DNA of 64,000 bases from Ancistrus triradiatus (GCA_025084515.1 JAJAGP010000243.1:137501-201500), one strand, 5' to 3'; positions 26,601-34,009 are shown, counted from the stretch's first letter. A program made the numbers and translations. Notes: generated by a model from the sequence alone, not told the origin.

Positions 26601-26848
26601 TTATGCTGCTAGTCCACAAAGCAGTTATGAATACTCAGTTCAGAAACAACTACGGACCACCCAGACTGTACCACAACCAACAGCAGATAATCAAAATCCC
26701 CCAAAACCCCCACCACATGATGCCCCAGAGGCAGAGGCTCAATTACACTGAACTGACTGTTCCATATGTGGACTAAAGGGAGCTAAAAACTTCATCACAT
26801 GTTTGGTAATGAGGTCAAACTCGAGACTTACCTCTTCAGTTTCTCCAT
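2416..26848 (-). CDS. als2: alsin, Rab5/Rac guanine-nucleotide exchange factor (34 coding exons)
   Basis: Alsin is a multidomain exchange factor that activates Rab5 through its VPS9 domain and acts in Rac1/endosome signalling; loss in humans causes juvenile motor neuron disease. Translating the minus strand and joining GT-AG exons gives, in order: RCC1-like repeats (about residues 40-240 and 530-720), DH (about 720-920), PH (about 925-1030), eight MORN-type repeats (about 1070-1270) and VPS9 (about 1530-1672). The modelled product is 1672 residues, against about 1657 in human, and matches the human protein along its whole length from memory, including HVIISDSHYCPLG, SSSLGDIREEE, MRHGHGMLRSGK and LIEDLMDP. 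The start at 26848 has A at -3 and G at +4. The stop is at 2416-2418. Phase is consistent at every junction except at 17742-17755 (see findings). No canonical AATAAA was spotted downstream on this strand. Confidence 0.97.
3031..4623 (+). mobile_element. Tc1/mariner element with decayed transposase
   Basis: Long terminal inverted repeats run inward from 3033 (CAGTGGGGCTTAAAAGTTTG) and out to about 4621, with a TA target at the left. The transposase reads forward from about 3376: KEISEELRKRVVDAHQAG, then the second HTH, RSGRPTKITPRA. Beyond about 3700 it is broken by frameshifts and stops (for example a TTTAAAAAG in place of a coding stretch at 3870). It lies in the als2 intron between exons 33 and 34. 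It belongs to the same family as the copy at 22381. Confidence 0.9.
4768..7299 (-). CDS. als2: als2 exons 25-33: last MORN repeat to VPS9
   Basis: Exons 25 (7166-7299), 26 (6883-7047), 27 (6320-6437), 28 (6075-6232), 29 (5844-5948), 30 (5278-5454), 31 (5148-5193), 32 (4996-5057) and 33 (4768-4917) encode residues about 1257-1628. Landmarks are GTLTMPNGDYIEG, WDNIAIALTTNRRQHRD, YRMTYVGVGANRRLLQQAV, LLLPVLLPRLYPPLFTLYAL, YWDCVLRLNKQPD and [20 protein letters not shown]. The last of these is the VPS9 core. Exon 29 encodes an acidic linker less like human. Confidence 0.95.
7340..7545 (-). repeat. L2-type LINE 3'-end fragment
   Basis: This stretch (TTTATATTGCACTTTTTACAG, then TCTCAAAGCAGCTT, then CGACAGTGGCAAG-like sequence) matches the 3' ends of the longer copies at 28905 and 60304. 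It is truncated and lies in the intron between als2 exons 24 and 25. Confidence 0.65.
7560..8412 (-). CDS. als2: als2 exons 22-24: MORN repeats
   Basis: Exons 22 (8248-8412), 23 (7903-8014) and 24 (7560-7637) encode residues about 1138-1256. Visible MORN-type repeats include YEGSFQDNMRHGHGMLRSG, FIGQWLHDKKTGYGVFDD, YMGLWQDDQKQGNGVIV, YYEGAFSSNKMM and FEGEFSEDWALSGK. In alsin the MORN region contributes to membrane/phosphoinositide association and, with VPS9, to Rab5 exchange activity. Confidence 0.95.
8492..8672 (+). repeat. tRNA-derived SINE
   Basis: Nearly complete copy: GGACTGTGGTAGCCTAGCGG (box A), GGTCCAGGGTTCAAATCCCA (box B), CTGCCACTGTTGGGTCCTTG, then CTCTGGATAAGGG and a TAAATG-rich tail. 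Lies in an als2 intron, sense to the plus strand. Confidence 0.85.
8685..9157. mobile_element. short Tc1-like relic, CAGTACNNTGCAAAAGTC family
   Basis: Terminal inverted repeats CAGTACAATGCAAAAGTCTT at the left and the complement of TTGCACAGTACTG at the right bound about 470 bases, with TA next to the right end. Internal sequence includes a transposase shadow (CTTGATGAATCCAAGTTTGA, that is L-D-E-S-K-F-E). Relatives lie at 49381 and 52060. Confidence 0.75.
9451..10271 (-). CDS. als2: als2 exons 17-21: PH domain end and first MORN repeats
   Basis: Exons 17 (10201-10271), 18 (10053-10119), 19 (9772-9974), 20 (9632-9697) and 21 (9451-9549) encode residues about 970-1138. FSTHHVFPLATLWVEP and LTSPEETFTLLASSP belong to the PH module; WLRAINQAVEQAL ends it. 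MORN-type repeats then begin: YEGRWVSGKPHGRGVLKWPDG, YTGTFKNGLEDG and YQGQWKDGKMHGFGTF. Introns here are short (about 75-225 bases), so these exons form a compact cluster. Confidence 0.95.
11610..13125 (-). mobile_element. Tc1/mariner element, second family
   Basis: Inverted terminal regions of roughly 180 bases flank a minus-strand transposase. Readable segments are 12181-12651 (HTH region, LLSKKNIKAHLSF, WTDETKVELFG with the first catalytic Asp, YGGGSVMVWGCFAASG) and 11743-12078 (WPSQSPDLKPIEMLWHDHKK with the catalytic Glu). Frameshifts separate them, so it is not autonomous. It sits in als2 intron 16, between exons 16 and 17. The rest of that intron (10272-11600 and 13130-13700) shows nothing I recognise. 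Confidence 0.9.
13701..18565 (-). CDS. als2: als2 exons 11-16: last RCC1 blade, DH domain, start of PH
   Basis: Exons 11 (18394-18565), 12 (17755-17935 by phase; 17742 if the next downstream donor is used), 13 (16115-16180), 14 (15442-15604), 15 (15215-15346) and 16 (13701-13829) encode residues about 689-969. Recognisable blocks are VIGFVANLHELAAAERKYY, LDNAHLFLDTY, NLLVMGGFQALVKP, LFYLPLHHLHEYNRMLLKLA, RKRKEAEYTLHFW and FSVNWFILFNDALVHAQ. These form the DH domain and the first PH strands. The exon 12/13 junction is the one weak point of the gene model. Confidence 0.9.
14225..14812 (+). mobile_element. L2/CR1-clade LINE 3' end with ORF2 C-terminus
   Basis: The plus strand encodes SRIDYCNSLLFGLSHKSIH, RLQLVKNAAARIIYNS, ITPVLQQLHWLPVKYRINFK and NLAPPYLSNLL, the signature C-terminus of fish L2-like reverse transcriptases, with a frameshift near 14440. 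It ends in GTGAAAGGCGCTTATAAATAAA and an ATT microsatellite tail. It is 5'-truncated and lies in the als2 intron between exons 15 and 16. Confidence 0.85.
14878..15172 (+). repeat. second SINE type
   Basis: GTGGTTAGCGCAGCTCT, then a TTTGCCATGTTCTCCTG...TGTCTGTGCGGAT segment, CTTTCCTCCCACATCCCAAA, ACATGCATTAGGTTAACTG and a 3' part CTTGATCAGGGTCCCAGAGT are the hallmark segments of a common fish tRNA-head SINE. Copy is diverged. Confidence 0.7.
16355..17470. mobile_element. non-autonomous DNA element with internal hairpin
   Basis: About 1.1 kb with no coding capacity in an als2 intron. It starts near an ATTAATTATAATTAATTAA stretch, has an inverted pair GGTCGTGCTTTAATGTGAGG / CCTCAC-like complement at 16405-16492, and ends with AACTAACTGTGGTATAATAA near 17455. 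The class is not assigned; a PiggyBac/Kolobok-like MITE is possible. Confidence 0.5.
17518..17722. mobile_element. Tc1 terminal fragment, third family
   Basis: The stretch ending CAGTGGCTGACTAAATACTT, then TTTTGTCCCACTGTA, is the terminal inverted repeat of a common fish Tc1 family. Only one end is present. It stops 20-33 bases downstream (in gene sense) of the als2 exon 12 donor. Confidence 0.75.
18055..18352. mobile_element. short inverted-repeat element with nested SINE
   Basis: Outer ends are inverted copies: CTTGCTATCCTTGTGAGGAC at 18061 and the complement of GTCCTCACAAGCATAGCAAG near 18329. Between them lies a SINE at 18193-18325 with intact box A (GTGGTAGCCTAGCGGTTAAG) and box B, whose tail runs directly into the right arm. 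It lies in the als2 intron after exon 11. Confidence 0.65.
18640..18810. repeat. dispersed repeat shared with 63085-63195
   Basis: AATCATTAACGCAAAGC and the following 140 bases, through AACAAAATGATCATTG and CGACTACATTTGT, align by eye with 63085-63195. Likely internal sequence of an old DNA transposon. Class uncertain. Confidence 0.5.
18984..19903 (-). CDS. als2: als2 exons 7-10: second RCC1-like block
   Basis: Exons 7 (19735-19903), 8 (19549-19645), 9 (19295-19372) and 10 (18984-19172) encode residues about 511-688. Blade motifs are EVWSWGRGEDGQLGHGDVLP, GDLHSVALTAQSQ, VYSWGSNSFGQLGH, and VWDVAAGQHHTLLLADG. In human alsin these repeats complete the N-terminal beta-propeller. The short intron 8 contains a GT microsatellite starting at its donor side. 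All four junctions keep phase. Confidence 0.95.
19985..21130 (+). mobile_element. hAT-like element remnant with BED zinc finger
   Basis: At about 20280-20415 the plus strand encodes DIWAHFSFDIKESKTFCKLC followed by CKGLKGICRHV, a BED-type zinc finger of the kind found at the N-terminus of hAT transposases. The coding frame stops soon after (TACCTAAATAG). Flanks contain inverted AGACT/TTTTAGTC-rich sequence near 19995 and 21100. It occupies als2 intron 6. Confidence 0.55.
21753..22232 (-). CDS. als2: als2 exons 5-6: linker with conserved Ser-rich motif
   Basis: Exon 5 (22056-22232, residues 408-466) includes SALNNLVVSYASAVGERVA, matching the human linker. Exon 6 (21753-21885, residues 467-511) includes MQGKKSSSLGDIREEE and RRLSLPGLLSQ, a strongly conserved block whose RRLSLP resembles a basophilic kinase or 14-3-3 site (inference). 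The intron before exon 5 (22233-23829) contains a reverse-strand Tc1 copy. Confidence 0.94.
22381..23790 (-). mobile_element. Tc1/mariner element, truncated at one end
   Basis: The left inverted repeat begins TACAGTGGTGCTTGAAAGTT at 22381; the right repeat is missing beyond about 23790. A minus-strand transposase has two open parts: 23058-23486 (RSDRPTKITPRARRVIVG, WTDETKIELFG) and 22559-22891 (QQDNDPKHTSRSTKE, SPDLNPMEMLWKDLK). The three catalytic acidic residues (DDE) are all present, but in different frames. Located in als2 intron 4, same strand as the gene. Confidence 0.9.
23830..25951 (-). CDS. als2: als2 exons 3-4: first RCC1-like repeats and linker
   Basis: Exon 3 (25803-25951) encodes residues 6-55 with LFTWRG and ALGAKHGVLL. 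Exon 4 (23830-24884, 1055 bases, the largest exon) encodes residues 56-407: RCC1-like blades GQVYSFGELPW, VTAGTAHNGAVTEDG, MWGYNTYGQCG, LACGEQHTLALS, WSWGSGCQLG and VACGAWHSLALVQ, then the conserved TMTDKEDHVIISDS segment, then a low-conservation Ser/Glu/Pro-rich linker. Both junctions are canonical (GAGG|GTAAGA and ACAG|GTAAGT). The 25802-24885 intron shows no gene or recognised repeat. Confidence 0.95.
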
Positions 26849-26850
26849 TT

Positions 26851-26865
26851 CTAGACCTCCCCCAT
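26851..26865 (-). promoter_or_regulatory. four-codon uORF ending two bases before the als2 start
   Basis: On the minus strand the leader reads ATG GGG GAG GTC TAG, then AA, then the als2 ATG. The uORF start has G at -3 and G at +4, a strong context. Termination two bases before the main start is the kind of arrangement that permits termination-reinitiation or repression. That role is inferred; only the sequence arrangement is observed. Confidence 0.6.
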
Positions 26866-26899
26866 ATCACAGCTGGTGGACGGGCGAGTGGCTGAGCAC

Positions 26900-27562
26900 C
26901 TGTAGGAAAACATATGTGTAATGTTATATTATATATAAAATCTCTAACCGACCATTTGCAAACTCACAATAACTGAGAAGTTGACCTATTTGGACTAAAA
27001 TGCGAGTCAATAAACCTGTTAACCAGCTCAGAGTGGCTCAATTCCAAATATCTACTTGTTACACATTAGGTGCGCTATATAGGTCGCATAAGCATTCTAT
27101 ATTTTATACAGCTAGTGCACTACAGAAGGGAGCATGGGGGTCGTTTGGAACAGTATAGGCACTGGATCAGTAATAACGTAATAACGTATACTTATAACCT
27201 CATAAATTAAGCAAGTTTTTGTTTATTGAATCACATTTTTATATATTTTAAATAACTACGCTTACGACACACATTTTAAATGAACAAAAAGAGGCCAACA
27301 TATATAGTATTCAGTTCACAAACGAGCCCAGTTCCAAATAGCGACCTGTTACACACTTAGTGCCCTACGTAGGTCGCACAATGCATTCCACGCCACATAA
27401 CTAGTACACAACGGTAGTGATTGAAGAGCCGTTTGGGATCGAGCCGAGACAGTGACGACAGCGCCTTTGCCGTCTAACGACTGTCAACGGATGGTCCTGC
27501 TGAGTGTCTGTAAAGGCTACTTGTAGCAAACTACGGATATTATCATTATTTTATTCACTTAC
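26900..27562. repeat. two diverged copies of a ~110-bp segment in als2 intron 1
   Basis: 27040-27160 and 27325-27450 share TTCCAAATA, CTTGTTACACA/CCTGTTACACA, AGTGC, TAGGTCGCA, GCATTC, ACTAGT-like and TCGTTTGGAAC/CCGTTTGGGATC in the same order. This looks like a dispersed fish repeat inserted or duplicated twice near the promoter. Confidence 0.55.
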
Positions 27563-28389
27563 CAGTCAGATAACCGGTTCTTCAATAAATAATTGCTTTT
27601 CCTGGATCCTAAATGTTCACTAGATTAAGTACAGCTAAAAGGCTACGCACAGAACCGCAAGATGTGGCTTGGGACGACTGTTGTTGTGTGAAGCTTTCAG
27701 CTACGGGATCTCTGATAGGACAAAACTCGTTGCACCTTTACAGTTTCGCGTTTCTTGAACAAACAAGTGAGCAAGCATGCTAAGGAAACATTACTTCCCA
27801 AGGGAATTCGCCTCATGGTTCCCAACAGACATTTCCTTTTGGTTTTGTAATTGTTTACCTTGGTTTCACACGTGTTTTTATTGCCGATTGAGTAAGATCC
27901 AGAGTGCAGTCGGTATATACTTTATTAATAGCGGTTGTCCCTTAGATAAAACAACAACGCCTGGCATAAATTCACTTTTGTATGCTGGTATTTGGTCAAA
28001 AAGTGACCCAGAGTGGCACAAGCGGTTAGTGAGGTCACCACACAGCTTCAGAGAATCCAGTTTTGATTCCTGGGTAGATTTCCTCCTTCATTCCAAAGTC
28101 AAGCCTTAGGTTAATTGACTAATCTGACAAGTATGAATGCAAACTTGCTCCTGTCTTGAATAGCCATTGATGATGATGCAATGTTAAACAAATAAATTCT
28201 AATTCATAAATCAAAAAGTAAAAATTCTAGATTAAACGAAGCTGTATTTTAAAAGCACTTATAACCCTGAGTATCTAAGTGAACATAACATTCTAAGAAA
28301 TTCTTACAGCTTTTTGTGGCTGATATTGGTCGGTCTGTGCGTGTGCCAACAATCTCACAAGCTTTACACAAAGCTGTCCTGTAAGGCAG

Positions 28390-30390
28390 GGTGGCAAGAA
28401 AGAAGCCTCCTTCGAAAAAAAAAGCCACATTAACTATTGTTTGCGCTTTTGTTGTTGTGTGGTAAACGGTGTTATGGTCAAATATGCATGTATGCATGGT
28501 AGTGGCTGCATTATGTTGTGTGGGTGCTGTTCTTCAACACGAACTGGGCGATTGGTCAGGACTGAAGGGAAAATGGATGCTGCCAAGTACATGCAAACTC
28601 CTGAGGAAAACCTGTGGCCCTTTGCTAGACAGCTGAAGATGGCTTGGTGACATAAACTTGTGAAGCTGCTTTGTAAAAAGCGCTATATAAATAAATCTGA
28701 CTTGACTTGGTTCACCTTCCAGCACAACTCTGGAACCCACTGCCAAAAACAGCACAGTGGCTTAAGAATTGGAAGGTGAATGTCCTTCAGTGGTCAAGTT
28801 AGAGCTCTGATCCAGACATTATAGAGTATCTATGGATGGACTTTAAGAAAGTAGTGTGCAATATTTGACAGAACTTGACCAATTTTGCAAGGAAGAATGT
28901 CAAGTCAAGTCAAATTTATTTATATAGTGCTTTTTACAATGGAGCATTGTCTCAAAGCAACTTTACAAGTTTAGATTATCTCCTAATAACTACGTCCAAT
29001 CCCAAATTGAGCAAGCCTAGGGCGACAGTGGCAAGGAAAAACTCCCTGAGTGTTTTAGGAAGAAACCTTGAGAGGACCAAGACTCAAAAAGGGACCCAAC
29101 CTCCTTGGGCGGCGTAGATGATAAATCTAAGAACGAAACTAAAGTCATGGAGTCATAGTTCGAATAAAATGTGAAGTATGTACATCAACATTAAGTGGCC
29201 CTGGTATGATGGGGCTGGAGCTGATGACGGAAGCAGCTTGAGTGAAGCTGCAGTGGATGAACATCATGTGTGGTGCAGCAACTGGTACCGGAACACAGCT
29301 CGGAGAGAAAGCAGAAAATGTAATTAGTTATTGATTAAGAACACAGTGTCTATTAACAATCATTGATGCCATGTGTAGCATGAGACCCCGGCAGCATTAG
29401 CTATAGCAGCATAGCTAGAAAGAGGAGAACTGGTAGGAAACACAGCCAAGGGGGATCACGAGACATTGGCAACCCCACGGGAGGCAGAAGACAGCAACCC
29501 AACGTCTCTGATCACCATAAGACTCTTTGACTATGAACCCCCAGCTCTGCCCTAATTCTAAGGCAAGGATGCACGAGTCAAGATCACGAGGACCGAAGCC
29601 TAGTTCAGCCAGACCGCCCACACCTGACACTCCCGGCTAACGGATAAGGCAGGCAGGCCAGACATGACTCCAACTCCGGCCCCAGTGACCCAAGCCAAGC
29701 ATCCCGGTCTAAATCTAGTCAAAAGCCTGTGTAAATAGGTATGTCTTTAGCCTCGACTTAAGATTTTGGAGTGTCTGAGTCTCGAACGAAAGTGGAAAGT
29801 TTATTCCATAGTTGGGGGTCCATGTATGCGAAAGCCTTTCCCCTGCTGTGACTTTTTTAATTCTAGGAACTAAAAGAAGTCCTGCACCCTGCGAACGAAG
29901 TAGACGAGTTGGATTGTAAAACTCTAAGAGGTCACTCAGATAATGTGGGGCCAGGCCATGTAGAGCTTTATAAGTTATAAGAAGTATTTTGTAATCAATG
30001 CGGAATTTGACTGGTAACCAGTGCAGTGATGATAGAACAGGAGTGATATGATCAAATTTTCTAGTTCGAGTTAGCACTCGGGCAGCTGCATTCTGAACTA
30101 ACTGAAGTTTATTTATAGATTTACTAGAGCATCCAGTAAGTAAGGCGTTACAGTAATCCAACCTTGAGGTTATAAACGCATGAACAAGTTTCTCTGCATC
30201 GTTAACAGAGAGGATAGTTCTAAGTTTAGCGATATTACGTAATTGAAAGAATGGACAAATAGTCCCCCATATACATGAGAAAAGCTGGTAGAGGCATAAA
30301 AAAATTAACAGGGCACTCCAAATTTTCTTCAACACTTCTACATGTATTGCAGCAATTCCATTCCAGTATCTGATGAATTCTAACACAGAC
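28390..30390 (+). mobile_element. Tc1 relic split by an L2 insertion
   Basis: Plus-strand Tc1 transposase shadows appear at 28480-28600 (MHGSGCIML, then TGRLVRTEGKMDAAKY, cognate to the GGGSVMVWGCF region) and 28745-28880 (WKVNVLQWS, IEYLWMDFKK). A possible C-terminal continuation lies after the L2, from about 30245 to 30390. The left and right limits are approximate. Confidence 0.55.
28905..30245 (-). mobile_element. L2-type LINE, ORF2 C-terminus and 3' UTR
   Basis: Minus strand from 30245 to 29715 is open and encodes HAFITSRLDYCNALLTGCSS, NAAARVLTRTRKFDHITPVL, LHWLPVKFRIDYKILL and GLAPHYLSDLLEF, ending in a stop, then a 0.8-kb 3' UTR ending in a TCAAGTCAAGTCAAATTTAT-type terminus at 28905. 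It is 5'-truncated, as usual for LINEs. The ORF fragment is intact, suggesting a fairly young copy. Confidence 0.85.
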
Positions 30391-30559
30391 ACACCTTATT
30401 CTACTTAATGAGGTACCGATTAAGCAATCACTTGCACCAAATTTTATTTATTGAGCAACACATGAAAGCTGTGATTGAAATATACAGTAGATTTCTGAAC
30501 TTTTTAAAGTTAAAATATTAGTATTGATACAACTCACAATGAACAGTCCAAGCATTTTG

Positions 30560-30640
30560 GGTTAAGTGGCACTGCTGCAGTTTGAACCTTGGATCTTTTT
30601 GGATAGCAGGCCAGTACCTTAACTGCTGCACAACCACAGT
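30560..30640 (-). repeat. SINE head fragment, reverse orientation
   Basis: The complement reads GTTAAGGTACTGGCCTGCTA and AAGGTTCAAACTGC, matching the tRNA-like head of the SINE family at 8492. It is short and diverged. Confidence 0.55.
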
Positions 30641-31464
30641 CACACTTTTTCAGCCCTGTTATTCTAGTTTTTAATTTTTCATTTCAGTTTTGGTTTCAGG
30701 GTGTAGGACAAAGAAGGGTTTATTTCAGTGATGATTTCTTTTTCTGTAGGCGCTGTATAGCAAACGTATTTATTTAGTAGGATACTAATCAACAATATGT
30801 TGGTGTGGTGATCACCAGCTCTGGAGCCCCAGAACCATATGAAACACCACAACAGCTAAACTATTCTCAAGAGGCGCCTAAGAGGTGGCAGGATAATGAA
30901 TACCCTTTGTATGCCACAAACTATAAGGTGTTCAACTCACATTGGGCTACATGCAGCAGGTCTGGAATTTGGAGCTCCAACCAAAAATCGACAGCATTTT
31001 GAATGTTACAGTCAGTTTACAAATCCCCTTTTTTTGCAATACATGAAATGATTAAAAGCATTTGCCAAATAAGTCCTGTGAATTGAATGTGAAGGTATGA
31101 TCAACAAAGCAACATATAAGAAGATTCTCAAACATTTTGGTAACTGGAATTCTTCTTAAATGATTTGTGTTTAGAACCTGTAGCGATTTTAAGTAGTTTA
31201 GAGGTCAAACTCCACACATTGACTAGAGGTGGGGATGACTGGATGCTGTGAGCCACCAATGCTTGCCACTGTGTCCTCCAGTGTTTACAGATATTAGCCT
31301 TAAAATTATTACTATTAATGAATTTGATTTATTTTATTTAAATGAAACAATAATAGCTTATATGTATAATATTTTTATACTCTTATATTCTATACTCATA
31401 TTTCTGGTACTCATGTCTTATCGCCATGGAAAATTGAATTCTTCTGATAACATTCACGTCTTTA

Positions 31465-31465
<1 letters not shown>

Positions 31466-31514
<49 letters not shown>

Positions 31515-31663
31515 CTCTCTCTCTCTCTACACAAGCACCTACTTGGCTCTTGCCTTTCAAAACAAACACCAACTCATAGCCTCTCTCCTGGTTCAGCCAA
31601 TGGGGTGGTGGCCACCATCTGGCTCTTCTGATTGGCTGGTGACAACACACACAGCAGCGACAA
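31466..31663 (+). promoter_or_regulatory. cdk15: probable cdk15 promoter: CT tract and paired CCAAT boxes
   Basis: A CT-dinucleotide tract (about 31466-31528) is followed by CCAAT at 31597-31601 (CAGCCAATGGG) and an inverted CCAAT (GATTGGCTGG) at 31631-31635, spaced about 34 bases. Paired CCAAT boxes at this spacing are typical NF-Y sites. No TATA box is evident. The proposed cdk15 ATG follows at 31663. Promoter function is inferred. Confidence 0.5.
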
Positions 31664-31907
31664 TGCAGGAGTGTGTGTGTGTTCAGGAAGCGCAACTTGT
31701 CAGCAAGGATGCTGCTGTCACTGCGAGCTATGTGTAGAACATTTTCCGAATGAGGAATCTAAGCAGGACCAGAATCCCATTTGTCAGCATGTCTCGGGTT
31801 ACAGTGACGCTCTAGTTGTCACCATCACTGGGTGCATTGAGGTCCAGGGAGAGCAGAGAGCATGCAGAACCTCAGACACGCTGCTACTGAAGCCTTCCAG
31901 CGCCTGG
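31663..31907 (+). CDS. cdk15: cdk15 exon 1: Cys-rich N-terminus
   Basis: In frame with the downstream exons, this region encodes ATCQQGCCCHCELC, similar to the Cys-rich human N-terminus (TVQPGCSCYHC), then about 60 residues ending SSAW before GTGAGT at 31908. The nearest sensible ATG (31663, A at -3) is in another frame and meets a stop after 24 codons. A GT repeat lies between. Either the repeat length is wrong or polymorphic, or TGTGTTCAG at 31678-31686 is an acceptor and the true start lies in an unseen upstream exon. The Cys cluster could be lipid-modified or metal-binding; that is inference. Confidence 0.7.
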
Positions 31908-33936
31908 GTGAGTACAGAGGAGCATCTGAATCTGATAAAAACCCTGCACACACTAGAATCTGTTGCAGCATGTTCTGAGAACTGAATAACAACGTGCCAG
32001 AAGATGCGCATGAAAAAAGGTGGCGGGAGTCGCTGGTGATAAAGGGGGAAGACATGAAGAAGAGGGGGATGAGTGTGAAGGTAGGAACGGAGTAAGAGAT
32101 GGAAATGCAGAAGCAACATGTAAGACATGAAGACATCGGAAAGTGGGAAATGTAGACAGAATAATTAATCATGCATGTCTGGAGTGTCTTGTGTAGAGAA
32201 TTCAATCAGTCTGTCTATCCCGAACCACTGACTGTCTTTTTATTTCCTTTTATTATTCCCTCATCCCCTTTCCCTTGCCTTCCATTTTTCCTTTCCCACA
32301 CGTCTTTCTTTCCTCTTCCCTTCCTTACCCCCATCCTTCACATTCCTGTTATTCATTTTCCTTTCTTTCTCTTCCCTTAGCTTGCTTTCTCAGCCTTTCC
32401 AATTTTCCTTACATAATTAATTTTCCTTTCTTTTCACTTCCATTTCTCCACGTCTTCCTGTTACTTCACCTCTTTCCATTTAATTTCTTCTCTTATTTTC
32501 CTTTGCTGCTCCTTAAATTATATTTATTTTTCTTTCCATGCCATGTTTTCCATTTTCCTCGCATATTTTGTTTTCTTTTGTTTCATCTTTTCATTTCCTT
32601 CTTTTCTTTTCCCACCCTTCTAGGCCTCTTTCCTTTCCATTCATTTCCTTTCATTTCATCTTTCCCCTTTTTCCTTACCTCTTTTTTCTTTCCTTTTATT
32701 CCCCTCCCTTCACTTCCCTTCATTCTCACTTCATATATTTCCCTTTCTTTCTCTTCCATTGGTTTCCTTTTGTGCACCTTCTCTTTTCTCCTACATATCT
32801 CCTCCTATTCTTTCTCACCTCATTTGTTTCCTGTAATTTTTACTTAATTTCGATTCTTTCTCCTTTCCCTCATTTTATTTATTTCAATTCCCTTTAACTA
32901 CTTTACTTTCCAACCTTTTAATTTCCCCCTTTCCCTCACATGACCTATTTCATTTTCTTTTATTTTTTCCTCCCCTTTCCATTCTGTTTCCTTGCCTCCT
33001 TAGTTTATTTCTTTTCACTTAATTTATTTCCTTTCCCTTTCCTTTTCCCCAATTATGTTATTCTGTTTTGAATACTTGAGTTATGTCCCTTTATTCCCTT
33101 TCCTTTCTTTATTTTCATTTCCTCTCCTTTCATTACCTTTCCTTTTTCTTCACTTATTTCAGTTATTTTCACGTTCTGCCTTGCTTTATTTTGTTTCCTC
33201 CCTTTACATCTTTCTTCAAAATCCCATTTATATATGATATTGGAAATTACATTCTGGGTTATGGAACAAAAGCTTTGATGGTATGTCGCTTTTAATGTGT
33301 TATGTTGTTTTTATATTTAAAACTGAAAGGTTATGAGGACACCTAGTAACACAATTACTCTCTTTATGCCCATCTAACTGCCTCCCAAAGTAGTGTGCAT
33401 AATGTAAATAAAGTCAATATTATTAATATTGTTATTGATCCCATGTCAAATATTCTTCTATGCTAGAAAATATAAAGCCAAACACAGGGGAACTACACAT
33501 TGAGAAAGGTTTGCACCGTCAGAGAGATGAAACGGGAAAGAGACTAGAGATAATATGACTACAAAGAAGCAGGTTTATCTCTTTCTATTGGAATAGCAAT
33601 ACTGCTGTTCATATAAATCCTGAGAGTCTCAAGTCTTATCTCAGCCTGGTTTCATATCCTGCTGCTGTGTCCTCCATTCGAGCAGAGTAGGAAAAAAAAG
33701 AGTAGTAAAGCAGTGCCATTTTTAGGAACGCTTTGCAGATAATAGTGCTCATTATGCACTGTAAGTGTACAACATGTCATATGGGATCAGTCTGTGTGTC
33801 CAGTGCTATACAATCAACATGTAGCTGGATATAATGCTATCCACTTTGCATTTCTCACCAGCCTACGCACTGAATGTAGACCTGCCTGCAAATCCTGCAG
33901 GCTATTCAGGGAACAGAGAGAGAGACAGAGAAACAG

Positions 33937-34009
<73 letters not shown>

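Larger units (their letters stand above)
26832..27700 (-). other. als2: als2 5' leader: non-coding exon 1 and start-codon exon 2
   Basis: Exon 2 is 26832-26899: a polypyrimidine acceptor ending CTACAG, 51 bases of leader, then ATG and five codons (MEKLK) plus two bases before GTAAGT. Upstream, a good donor (TGACTG then GTAAGT on the minus strand) at 27562 suggests a non-coding exon 1 ending at 27563. Its 5' end cannot be read from sequence; 27700 is only a guess. The intron between them (26900-27562) carries a duplicated roughly 110-bp segment. Transcript data would be needed to fix the start of transcription. Confidence 0.6.
27700..31460. other. intergenic region between als2 and cdk15 starts
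   Basis: About 4 kb separating the divergent genes. It contains a possible SINE piece near 28000-28110, a Tc1 relic at 28390-30390 interrupted by an L2 element, and a reverse SINE fragment at 30560-30640. No coding gene is seen. 27700-28000 and 30640-31460 show nothing I can name. Confidence 0.6.
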
